A stretch of DNA of 61,490 bases, from contig NZ_RFSK01000035.1 of NCBI RefSeq assembly GCF_009923995.1, forward strand, positions 1 to 61,490, in the 5' to 3' direction. The position numbers and the translations under genes were made by a program. This stretch comes from Janthinobacterium sp. Its GTDB lineage: Bacteria; Pseudomonadota; Gammaproteobacteria; Burkholderiales; Burkholderiaceae_D. Below the pieces are notes generated by a model, which saw only the letters and a list, made by a program, of their open reading frames with translations, was not told the DNA's origin and did not search any database. Shown here piece after piece: positions 48,137 through 56,476 of the stretch; within the stretch, counting starts at the first letter, position 1; the number at the start of each line of letters is the position of its first letter.

Positions 48137-48436
48137 ACCATCACGCTGTTGTCTTGCCTTGCCAGGCACTCAGGTTCCCGGCGCCATGAACTTTTGCCAT
48201 GAAATTCGCGTAGTTCGCTCACCGCAGAGCACCCGAGCACGATAGCGAAGAAGCCCAGCCCAAACCTTGCTGACCGTTTCTGCCGCCCTTGCCGCCACGC
48301 CATCCCCGCCACGCGCTTGCCCCTTCCCCCGCCTTTCCGCCTTCCGGCCGCCATTTCCCGCATCGACTTGATCTGACGCAACACGCCTTGCCCCGTCCCG
48401 TATCAAGGTCAGCTTTTAGCTCTTTTTTTCATCCGC
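48137..48436. other. 300-base gap before the giant CHAT gene
   Basis: No gene, tRNA or clear terminator is visible. The DNA is unusually C-rich and purine-poor on the plus strand (48280-48380), which leaves little RNA structure. No ribosome site precedes the downstream ATG; the last bases before it are pyrimidine-rich. Confidence 0.4.
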
Positions 48437-51400
48437 ATGTCCAGCGAGTCCCCTGCACCGGCCGCGCCGCCCGTGCTACGCCTGACGCTCACGCGCGACC
48501 CCCTCGCCAGTTGCGGCGAGTGCCCCGCCGCGCCCGGCTGGCACGGCGAGAGCCACGTGCTGTCGGGGGCGCGCGGCATCGGCAGCTGCCGCGTGGCGCT
48601 CGACATCGGCCCGGCCGACGTGGTGCAGCTGCTGCTGAGCGATGGCGGCTCGCTGCTGGCAAGCAGCCTCGACTTGCCGCGCTACCTGGGTCCGGCCGCG
48701 CTGCCCCGCGATGGCGCGCCGCCCGCCATCGACGTGGGACTGGCCCTGCGCCCGCAGGCGGTGCGGCCGCCGCCAGGCGCCAGCCGCGACGGCCTGGGGG
48801 CCTGGATGCTGCGCGCCGTGCGCGTCTACCGCAGCGGCGCCGGCGCCATGACGGCGCTGGCGGCGGCCGGCGCCTTCCAGGACCGCCAGCTGGAGCAGCG
48901 CCTGGGCCTGTACCGCTGCGGCATCGAAACGGGCGCCATGACGCAGGTCGCCAGCCTGCCGGCCGGGCCGGAACCCGTGCTGCTGCTGTTGCACGGCACG
49001 GCGTCGTCGACGCCGCGCAGCTTCGGCGGCCTGTGGCGCAACGGCCTGGCGCCGCAGCTGGCGGCGCAGTACGGCAACCGCATCTACGGCTACGAGCACC
49101 GCAGCCTGAGCGAAAGTCCCATCCACAACGCGCTGGCGCTCGTGCACCAGCTGCCGCACGGCGCCGTGCTGCACCTGCTGGCCCACTCGCGCGGCGGCAT
49201 GGTGGGCGAACTGCTGGCGCGCGCGCAGCGCATCGACAGCCGCGGCGCCGTCGACCTGGCCGGCGACGGCCTGGCGCGGGCGAGCGAGAACACGGTGGGC
49301 GGCGAAGCGTTCAACAGCCACGATATCGAGCATTTCACGTCCCAGGCGCAGCTGTGCGGGCGCGCCGGCCACGCCGAGGACGCGGCGCGCCTGCGCGAGC
49401 TGAGCATGGAGCTGAAGACGCGCGCCATCCGCATCGCCCGCTTCGTGCGCGTGGCCTGTCCCGCGCGCGGCACCACGCTGATGTCCGGCCGCCTGGACCG
49501 CTGGGCCAGCGTGATGCTCAAGCTGCTGCAGGGCGCGGCGCCGGGCGACACGCCGGACGGCGCCCTCGCCTTCCTGCTGGCCGTGGTGCAGCAGCGCTGC
49601 GATGCGCGCATCTTGCCCGGACTCGAGGCGATGATGCCCGACTCGCCCCTGGTGGCCCTGCTCAATGCACCGGACGTGCGCGTGGCCAGCCCCCTGCACG
49701 TGCTGGCGGGCGACTGCAGCGGCGACAGCCTGCTGGGCTGGCTGGGCGACTGCCTCGGCGACATGTTTTATGGCGGGCAGAGCGACCTGGTGGTCAATTG
49801 CGCCTCGATGGCGGGCGGCGCCATGCGCAGCACGCCCGTGCGCCAGCTGCTGCTGCGCGGGCCGCAGGTGCACCACCTGAACTACTTCGAGCGCGCGCCG
49901 TCCGGCGCGGCTGCCGTGCAGGCGCTGGCGGGCGACGATGCGACCTGGCTGCCGCTGGCCGGCATGGAGCACGGCATGCTGGCGCGCGGCGGCGAAGTGC
50001 CGAAACGGCGCGAGCAGGCGCCCATCGTGCTGCTGCTGCCCGACATCATGGGCAGCCATCTGCAGGTGGGCAGCAACCGCATCTGGTTCGATCCCGTCAA
50101 CCTCGTGGAAGGCCGCATCGAACGCCTGGCCGTGGGCCAGCCGCACATCGTCAGCGCCGGCTGGCTCGAATCGAGCTACGAACCGTTCGCCCGCTTTCTC
50201 GCGCAAAGCCAGGAAGTGCGGCCCTTTACCTACGACTGGCGTTTGTCGCTGCAGGACTCCGCCGCGGCCTTCCTGCCCGTGCTCGACGCGGCCATGCATG
50301 ACGCGCAGCAGCGCGGCCAGTCGCTGCGCATCCTGGCCCACGGCATGGGCGGGCTGGTGGCGCGCCTGGCCCTGAAGGACCGCTGGCAGCGCTTCGGCGC
50401 CATCGCCGGCAGCCGCCTGCTGCAGGTGGGGACGGCCAACCAGGGCAGCCATGCCATGGTGCAGGTGCTGCTGGGACGCGATCCGCTGGTGCGCATGCTG
50501 GCCAGCTGGATCGCCTGGAAGCATACGCGGCGCCAGTTCCTCGGCTTCGTGCGCGCCTTCCCCGGCGTGCTGGAAATGCTGCCCTGGCCGCAGGCGGGCG
50601 GCGCCATCGACTACTTCGACGCCGAGGCCTGGGCCACGCTGGCGGCCGGCGATCCGCACGCCGGCCAGCCCGGCGGCTGGCAGGCGCCCGAGGCGGCGGC
50701 GCTGGCGGCGGCGCGCGCCACGGCGGCCCTGCTGGCCGGTGCCACGCTGGAGGCGCGGCACTGCAGCTACCTGGCCGGCTGCGCCGACACGCCGGTGGCG
50801 CTGCGCCTGCACGGCGGCGGCATCGAAGTGGCCTGGACCCCCGATGGCGACGGGCGCACGCCGTGGCAAGGCGCGATTCCCGCCGGCGTCAACGCCTGCT
50901 ACCTGCCCGTGGCGCATGGCGACCTGCTGCTGCAAAAAGAGCATTACCCGGCCATCGCGCAGCTGCTCGACACGGGCCAGGGCGGGCCGCTGCCGCTGCA
51001 TCCGCCGCACGCGCCTGGCGCCGCCCCGCCCCGCTTCCGGCCCCACGCGCCCGACGCGCCGCCGCTGTACCCGCAGCCGCAGGAGCTGCTCGACGCGGCC
51101 ATCGGCGCCGCGCGCCCCGCCGTCGCGCCCGAGCGGCGCGCGCCGGGACTGGGCATTTCCGTCATCCACGGCAGCATGGCCTCGGCAGACGCCCCCGTCA
51201 TGAGCGGCTGCTACGCCTACGAATCGCTGCGCGGCAGCATGAGTTTTCTCGACCGCCTGCTGGCGGGCAAGCTGCAGGAAATCCACGCGCTGGGCCGCTT
51301 CCCGCAGCGCCCCGATTCCGCGCTGGTGGTGCTGCAGCCCGATGCGGCGCGGCGCCCCGGCGGCGCCATCGTCATCGGCCTGGGCCCGCTGGGCGAGCTG

Positions 51401-53842
51401 ACGCCGGGCGAACTGGCGCGCGCCTTCGCCGGCGGGCTGCTCGAATACGCGTGCGTCTGCCTGCAGGTGCGCGCCGCCGGCCACCTGGCCGCGCCGCCGA
51501 CGGGCGAACACGGCCTGCGCGTGGCCAGCTTGCTGTCCGGTTCCGGCTACGGCGGCTTGAGCATCGCCCTGTGCGCGCGGGCCCTGGTCGACGGCGCGCG
51601 CAGCGCCAACCGGCGCCTGGAAGACGCGGGCATGGCTTGCCGCATCGGCCATCTCGCCATCTACGAGCAGTCCGAGGCGCGCGCCATCGCCGCCGCCATG
51701 GCCATCGAGGAAATCCTGGCCGAAGCGCGCTACCAGGACAGCTTCACGTTCGAGCAGCGCATCCGCCACAGCCCTGGCGGCTACCGGCGCATCCTGCCCA
51801 TCCTGAGCGGCGACAATGGCTGGCGCCGCGTGCAGATCGTCGCCGCCGATCTCTCCGGCGCCCTGCGCTTCACGCTGCTGACGGACCGCGCCCACAACAG
51901 CGTCGACGAGGAGCCGAACCAGCGCCAGGCCGTCGATGGCCTGATCATGGACGCCACCGACAACACCACCGACCAGCCGGGCCTGTCGCGCGCGCTGTAT
52001 GAACTGATGCTGCCCAACGGCCTGAAGGCGGCCATTCCCGAGATGCGCGGCCTGATCCTGGCCGTCGACCAGAGCGCCGCCATCTACCCGTGGGAACTGA
52101 TGCGCGACGAGGCCGACGGCGAGGAAAGCCCCCTGTCGACGCGCATCGGCATGGTGCGCCAGCTGGCCAGCCTGCGCGAACAGCCGCCCGCCACCAGCCC
52201 GCCCAGCAGCAACGTGCTGGTGATCGGCGACACCGATTCCGGCCTGTCCGAACTGCCCGCCGCCCAGGCCGAGGCGCAGGACGTGGCGCGCATGTTCGGC
52301 GCGTACGGCTACCAGGTGCGCGAGCTGCTGCGGCCGCAGGCCCAGCGCGTGCTGGTGCACCTGTTCGACGAGCGCTATTTCGCCATCCACCTGGCCGGCC
52401 ACGGCGAGGTGGCCGGCCCCGGCATCGCCCATACGGGACTGGTGCTGGGGCCGAAGACGCGCCTGACGGCGGCGCAGGTGAGCAAGCTGAAACGCGTGCC
52501 GCAATTCGTCTTCATCAACTGCTGCCACCTGGGCGACATGCGCCCGGACGCCATCGCGCCCTGGTCCAAGCTGGCCGCCAGCCTGGCCACGGCCTTCATC
52601 GAAATGGGCTCGCAGGCGGTGATCGCGGCCGGCTGGCGCATCGACGACCAGGCGGCCAGCATCTTCGCGCACAGCTTTTATCACGCCATGCTGAGCGGCG
52701 AATATTTCGGCGACGCCGTGCGCCTGGCGCGCGAGGCCGCGTACGTGCAGTTCCCCGCCTCGAACACCTGGGGCGCCTACCAGGCGTATGGCGACGACCA
52801 TTACCGCTTCCCGAACACGCAAAGCCGCCCCTGGCAGGCGCCCGACTACCACTACCACGGCCATTTGCTGGCCGACCTGGAAACCCTGCACGCGCGCCTG
52901 GCGGGCGCCGATGCGGCGCGCCGCGCGGCCATCGGGGAAAAGCTGGGCAGCATCGAGGAAGCCGTGCGCGCGCGCTTCTTCGGCTGCGCCGACATCCGCG
53001 AAAACATGGCCGCCACGCGGGCCGGCCTGGGTGGGCTGGACAACACCCTGCGCGCCATCGAACATTACCGGGCGGCGCACAGCGCGGCCGACGGCAAGGT
53101 GGCCCTGCGCGCGCTGGCCCACTGCGCGGAACTGGAGATACGCCAGGGCGCGGCCCTGTGCGGCGTGGATGGCGGCGCCGGCATCGACGTGCCGGCCGCG
53201 TGCGACCCGGTGCGGGGCCGGCAGCTGATGCAGGACGGCAAACGGCATATCGACCTGCTGGTGGCGCTGGCGCCCACGGCGCAGCGCCTGGCGCTGCTGG
53301 GGCGCTACTGGGCCCTGCAGGCGCGCCTGGCCTGCCGCGCGGGCAGCGCGCCCGGGCAGGCGCTGCGGGCCATGAGCGACGCCTGCCTGGCGGCGCTGGA
53401 AGAGGCGCGGCTGCGCAGCGGCGTGGCCGACTGCGACCTCATTTTCCAGGTGCTGGCGGGCGCCCTGCTGCTGAAAGCCCACGACGACGACAGCGCCTGG
53501 CAGGCGCTGCATCCGCAGCTGGGCGAGCTGCTGCACGACGCCATCGCCTACGCGCAGCAGCGCCATGCGGACGAACACCGCGCCATCGACGCCAGCGCCC
53601 CCGTGCGCGCCGCCCTGCTGGCGGCCCTGTGGGACGCGCAGGACGGCGTGCCCTTCGATGCCGCAGCGCGCCAGGCCTTCCTGGCCCTGTACCACGACGC
53701 CGTGCGGCGCCACGGCAGCATCGGCGAACCGGAAGCGATCACCGTGCCCTTGCGCTTCCTGCTCGAACTGCTGCCGCCGGAGGGAGCGGACGGCGGCTTG
53801 CGCAGCGCCGTGCAGGCGCTGGCCGGCGCGCTGCCGCCGTGA
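48437..53842 (+). CDS. Giant alpha/beta-hydrolase and CHAT-protease fusion protein
   Basis: 1801 residues, no signal peptide or membrane helix. In order: N-terminal region of unknown fold (1-175); alpha/beta hydrolase 1 (about 178-515) with VLLLLHGTAS, nucleophile elbow LLAHSRGGM (Ser251) and a late His in MEHGML; LCAT-like hydrolase 2 (about 528-740) with VLLLPDIMGSHL, WFDPVNLVEG and FTYDWRLS, but its elbow is LAHGMGG, Gly636 replacing Ser; a middle domain (about 905-1110) whose FLDRLLAGKL, VIGLGPLGELTPGELARAF blocks resemble the leucyl-aminopeptidase N-terminal macro-like domain; a CHAT caspase-like protease (about 1200-1450) with YPWELM, His1322 in LAGHGE and Cys1363 in FINCCHLGD; and a helical, TPR-like C-terminus (1475-1801). 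It may be a lipase/protease effector or sensor, perhaps in stress or phage defence; this is inference. The neighbouring small HTH gene is a possible regulator. Confidence 0.85.
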   Translation: MSSESPAPAAPPVLRLTLTRDPLASCGECPAAPGWHGESHVLSGARGIGSCRVALDIGPADVVQLLLSDGGSLLASSLDLPRYLGPAALPRDGAPPAIDVGLALRPQAVRPPPGASRDGLGAWMLRAVRVYRSGAGAMTALAAAGAFQDRQLEQRLGLYRCGIETGAMTQVASLPAGPEPVLLLLHGTASSTPRSFGGLWRNGLAPQLAAQYGNRIYGYEHRSLSESPIHNALALVHQLPHGAVLHLLAHSRGGMVGELLARAQRIDSRGAVDLAGDGLARASENTVGGEAFNSHDIEHFTSQAQLCGRAGHAEDAARLRELSMELKTRAIRIARFVRVACPARGTTLMSGRLDRWASVMLKLLQGAAPGDTPDGALAFLLAVVQQRCDARILPGLEAMMPDSPLVALLNAPDVRVASPLHVLAGDCSGDSLLGWLGDCLGDMFYGGQSDLVVNCASMAGGAMRSTPVRQLLLRGPQVHHLNYFERAPSGAAAVQALAGDDATWLPLAGMEHGMLARGGEVPKRREQAPIVLLLPDIMGSHLQVGSNRIWFDPVNLVEGRIERLAVGQPHIVSAGWLESSYEPFARFLAQSQEVRPFTYDWRLSLQDSAAAFLPVLDAAMHDAQQRGQSLRILAHGMGGLVARLALKDRWQRFGAIAGSRLLQVGTANQGSHAMVQVLLGRDPLVRMLASWIAWKHTRRQFLGFVRAFPGVLEMLPWPQAGGAIDYFDAEAWATLAAGDPHAGQPGGWQAPEAAALAAARATAALLAGATLEARHCSYLAGCADTPVALRLHGGGIEVAWTPDGDGRTPWQGAIPAGVNACYLPVAHGDLLLQKEHYPAIAQLLDTGQGGPLPLHPPHAPGAAPPRFRPHAPDAPPLYPQPQELLDAAIGAARPAVAPERRAPGLGISVIHGSMASADAPVMSGCYAYESLRGSMSFLDRLLAGKLQEIHALGRFPQRPDSALVVLQPDAARRPGGAIVIGLGPLGELTPGELARAFAGGLLEYACVCLQVRAAGHLAAPPTGEHGLRVASLLSGSGYGGLSIALCARALVDGARSANRRLEDAGMACRIGHLAIYEQSEARAIAAAMAIEEILAEARYQDSFTFEQRIRHSPGGYRRILPILSGDNGWRRVQIVAADLSGALRFTLLTDRAHNSVDEEPNQRQAVDGLIMDATDNTTDQPGLSRALYELMLPNGLKAAIPEMRGLILAVDQSAAIYPWELMRDEADGEESPLSTRIGMVRQLASLREQPPATSPPSSNVLVIGDTDSGLSELPAAQAEAQDVARMFGAYGYQVRELLRPQAQRVLVHLFDERYFAIHLAGHGEVAGPGIAHTGLVLGPKTRLTAAQVSKLKRVPQFVFINCCHLGDMRPDAIAPWSKLAASLATAFIEMGSQAVIAAGWRIDDQAASIFAHSFYHAMLSGEYFGDAVRLAREAAYVQFPASNTWGAYQAYGDDHYRFPNTQSRPWQAPDYHYHGHLLADLETLHARLAGADAARRAAIGEKLGSIEEAVRARFFGCADIRENMAATRAGLGGLDNTLRAIEHYRAAHSAADGKVALRALAHCAELEIRQGAALCGVDGGAGIDVPAACDPVRGRQLMQDGKRHIDLLVALAPTAQRLALLGRYWALQARLACRAGSAPGQALRAMSDACLAALEEARLRSGVADCDLIFQVLAGALLLKAHDDDSAWQALHPQLGELLHDAIAYAQQRHADEHRAIDASAPVRAALLAALWDAQDGVPFDAAARQAFLALYHDAVRRHGSIGEPEAITVPLRFLLELLPPEGADGGLRSAVQALAGALPP

Positions 53843-53853
53843 GCGGACGCGCC

Positions 53854-54618
53854 TCAGTTGCCCGGCACGACCCCGTAGTGGCGCGCATAGCGTTCATCCA
53901 GGTTCGCCAGCGGCATCATCATGAACATGTCGGCGCTTTCGAAATCAGGATCCCAGGCCGGTTCGCCGCAAATCCATGCGCCCGAGCGCAGGTAGCCCTT
54001 GATCAGCGGCGGCACCTGCGGCTTGTGCGCCGCTTCCACCTGGTGGATGGGGAAAGGCAGGTGCGGTGTGACGCGGTATTCGCTGGGGGCCATGTGCTTT
54101 TCGGCCAGCGCCTGGTACACCGCGACGGCATTGTGGCCGCCATCGGCCAGGCTGATGCTGGCGCAGCCCACCAGGTAGTCGCAGCGCTCGCGGCGCATGT
54201 ACTCGGCCAGGCCGGACCACAGCAGCATGATCACGCTGCCGCCCCGGTACTTCGGATGGATGCAGGCGCGGCCCGCTTCGACCATGCGGCCGCGCAGGTT
54301 GTTCAGGCGGCTCAGGTCGAATTCATTTTCGGAGTACAGGCGGCCGATCTTGGCGGCCTTGGCCGCGCTCAGCACGCGGTAGGTACCGACCACTTTCAGG
54401 GTATCGGCATCGCGCACGATCAGGTGATCGCAATGCGCGTCGAATTCATCGCTGTCGAGGCCATCGGCATTGGCCAGCGACGTCAGGCCCATGGTCTCGA
54501 TAAACACCTTGTAGCGCAGACGCTGTACTTCACGCAGTTCAGCGGCCGTGGTGGCCTGGCTCAGCACCAGTTGGACCGGCCGGGACTTGACTTCGTTTGA
54601 CGCGCTTATGTTTTGCAT
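53854..54618 (-). CDS. GNAT-type N-acyltransferase, OlsB-like (ornithine lipid synthesis)
   Basis: 254 residues with a ribosome site (AGGGGG). The pattern LRYKVFIETMG, DEFDAHCDHLIVRD, VVGTYRVL, YSENEFDLSRL, EAGRACIHPKYRGGSVIMLLWSGLAEYM and LVGCASISL matches the OlsB/hemolysin-like acyltransferases that add a 3-hydroxy fatty acid to ornithine. No OlsA partner is in the window. It could instead be another long-chain N-acylamino-acid synthase of the same superfamily. Confidence 0.8.
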   Translation of the reverse strand: MQNISASNEVKSRPVQLVLSQATTAAELREVQRLRYKVFIETMGLTSLANADGLDSDEFDAHCDHLIVRDADTLKVVGTYRVLSAAKAAKIGRLYSENEFDLSRLNNLRGRMVEAGRACIHPKYRGGSVIMLLWSGLAEYMRRERCDYLVGCASISLADGGHNAVAVYQALAEKHMAPSEYRVTPHLPFPIHQVEAAHKPQVPPLIKGYLRSGAWICGEPAWDPDFESADMFMMMPLANLDERYARHYGVVPGN

Positions 54619-54772
54619 GGTTTCATCCCCCTGTGATCAAGACGACTCCAGCGTACTTGCCTAATATGTCAGGAAAATGACAGCCGAATGTCATTTCCAT
54701 GACGCAAGTCAATACCAGGGGGAGAGCGTGCGGAATTACCACACCCGTGCGCGCCGCCAGTAAATACGGCGC

Positions 54773-55600
54773 TTACAGGGCGATGCCGGGCGTGTAGTCG
54801 ACGAAGGCATCCTGGCGACAGAAGCCCACCAGCTTCATGCCCGCCTGGGTGGCGATACTGATGGCCAGCGAACTGGGAGCGGAAATGGTCGCCAGCAGGG
54901 GAATGCGCATGCGCGCGGCCTTGCGCGCCAGCTCGTAGCTGCCGCGGCTGGAGAGGAAGACGAAGCCGCGCCGCATGTCGACCTGGTGCAGCGCGAGGTG
55001 GCCGATCAGCTTATCCAGGCCGTTGTGGCGCCCGATATCCTCGAACACCTGCACGATGGCGCCGTCGGGCGCGCACCACGCGGCCGCGTGCACGCCGCCC
55101 GTGGCCTGCATCAGCGCCTGGTGCTCGCGCAGGCCGGCGGCTGCGCGCGCCAGCGCGGCGGGCAGGTCGACGTGGATCAGCGACGGCGGCAGCGCTTCCG
55201 GCTGCAGGTCGAGCATCTCGATGCTGTCGATGCCGCACACGCCGCAGCCGCTACGCCCCGTCAGCGCGCGGCGGCGGTCCTTCAGGCGCACGAAGTCTTC
55301 CTGGGCGATGGTCAGCGCCACTTCGGCGGAATCGGGACGCAGGAACACTTCGCAGTCGAAGATGGCAGCGGCCGACGTGACCACGCCTTCCGTCAGCGCA
55401 AAGCCGTAGGCAAACGCTTCCAGGTCGCGCGGGGTGGCCATCATGACGACGTGGGAAATGCCATTGAAGACCAGCGCGACGGGGATTTCCTCGGCGACGC
55501 GGTCGATGGCGGGAATGGCATCGGCCGCGCGGTGGCGGACGATGGCGCGCTCGACGAAGCCGGCGCGTTCGGCATGAATATCTTCTGACATGGCAACCAT
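54773..55600 (-). CDS. fdhD: Formate dehydrogenase accessory sulfurtransferase FdhD
   Basis: 275 residues (ATG 55600; a second ATG three codons later is possible). It transfers sulfur from IscS to the molybdenum cofactor of formate dehydrogenase. Typical blocks: PVALVFNGISHVVMMATP, the redox Cys pair GRSGCGVCGI, GGVHAAAWC, EDIGRHNGLDKLIG, FLSSRGSYELARKAA and TISAPSSLAISIA. No formate dehydrogenase genes are adjacent. Confidence 0.97.
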   Translation of the reverse strand: MVAMSEDIHAERAGFVERAIVRHRAADAIPAIDRVAEEIPVALVFNGISHVVMMATPRDLEAFAYGFALTEGVVTSAAAIFDCEVFLRPDSAEVALTIAQEDFVRLKDRRRALTGRSGCGVCGIDSIEMLDLQPEALPPSLIHVDLPAALARAAAGLREHQALMQATGGVHAAAWCAPDGAIVQVFEDIGRHNGLDKLIGHLALHQVDMRRGFVFLSSRGSYELARKAARMRIPLLATISAPSSLAISIATQAGMKLVGFCRQDAFVDYTPGIAL

Positions 55601-55681
55601 GGGGGAACTAGTACAGGCCCCATGGTAAACCAGAACGGCGAAGCGGGCGGCAGTCCGTGCGGGACCGCCCTGCCCGCGCCA

Positions 55682-56383
55682 TCAATCCTTCTTCGGACGG
55701 CCCGTTTTCAGCTGCGGCAAGCCGGCCAGCACGTTTTGCAGGGTCGCCAGGTCGATCTGGCTGATCAGCGCCACGCCGATACGCAGCAATTCGCTCTTCT
55801 TGATCTCGAAGCCGGCTTTCAGGCAGGCTTTCTTGACCTGGCCCAATACTTCATATTCCGCTTCCGGCATGGTGAAGCTGTCGCGCACCAGTTTCGGCTT
55901 GCGGGCTTTTTCCTTCACGGCGGCGACCTTGGCGGCAGGCGCCTTTTTCGCGGCGGCCGGCTTGGCGGCGGCTTTGGCCACGGGCTTGGCCGGGGCTTTC
56001 GCTGCCGGCTTGGCGGCGGCCTTGGCGGCAGGCTTGGCGGCAGCTTTCGCGGCTGGCTTGGTGGCGGCCTTGGCGGCAGGCTTGGCAGCTGGCTTGGCGG
56101 CCGGTTTGACCACTGCGGCCTTCGCCGCCGGCTTGGCCACTACGGCCTTGGCGGCTGGCGCCTTGGCTGCGGCAGGTTTGGCGGCGGCAGGCTTCACGGC
56201 GGCGGGCTTGGCTGCCGCAGGCTTGACGGCGGCTTTTGCCACCGGCTTGGCGGCCGGCTTCGCGGCAGGTGCGGCCTTGGCGGCTGGTGCGGTCTTGGCC
56301 GCTGCCGCGCTAATCGAAGCGCTGGTGGGGAACATCGAGACGGGCGCGCTGTCGGCCTTTTTTGCTGGGACGGGTTTGGTCAT
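55682..56383 (-). CDS. Histone-H1-like Ala/Lys/Pro-rich DNA-binding protein with a folded C-terminal domain
   Basis: 233 residues. Residues about 30-160 are an extended array of AAKP/AAAKPA-type repeats (Ala, Lys, Pro, Val only), as in bacterial H1-like nucleoid proteins. The C-terminal 70 residues are different: VRDSFTMPEAEYEVLGQVKK followed by GFEIKKSELLRIGVALI, which has the strand-helix-helix look of a ribbon-helix-helix DNA-binding unit. The tail probably binds DNA non-specifically while the C-terminal unit dimerises. The repeat DNA is prone to length change. AT-rich gap upstream (56384-56420). Confidence 0.85.
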   Translation of the reverse strand: MTKPVPAKKADSAPVSMFPTSASISAAAAKTAPAAKAAPAAKPAAKPVAKAAVKPAAAKPAAVKPAAAKPAAAKAPAAKAVVAKPAAKAAVVKPAAKPAAKPAAKAATKPAAKAAAKPAAKAAAKPAAKAPAKPVAKAAAKPAAAKKAPAAKVAAVKEKARKPKLVRDSFTMPEAEYEVLGQVKKACLKAGFEIKKSELLRIGVALISQIDLATLQNVLAGLPQLKTGRPKKD

Positions 56384-56476
56384 GGATTTTCCAATCTAAT
56401 AAATAATATAAACAATATATACTGTTTTTTGAAACCTTGCTTGCTGCACATCAAGTCATGCGCATGGCACGACCTG

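Noticed and set aside
46978..53842. ABC ATPase, HTH gene and CHAT giant as one defence operon
   Set aside because: Gaps of about 180 and 300 bases, no permease and no shared ribosome-site or overlap pattern; kept as separate genes with only a weak positional link.
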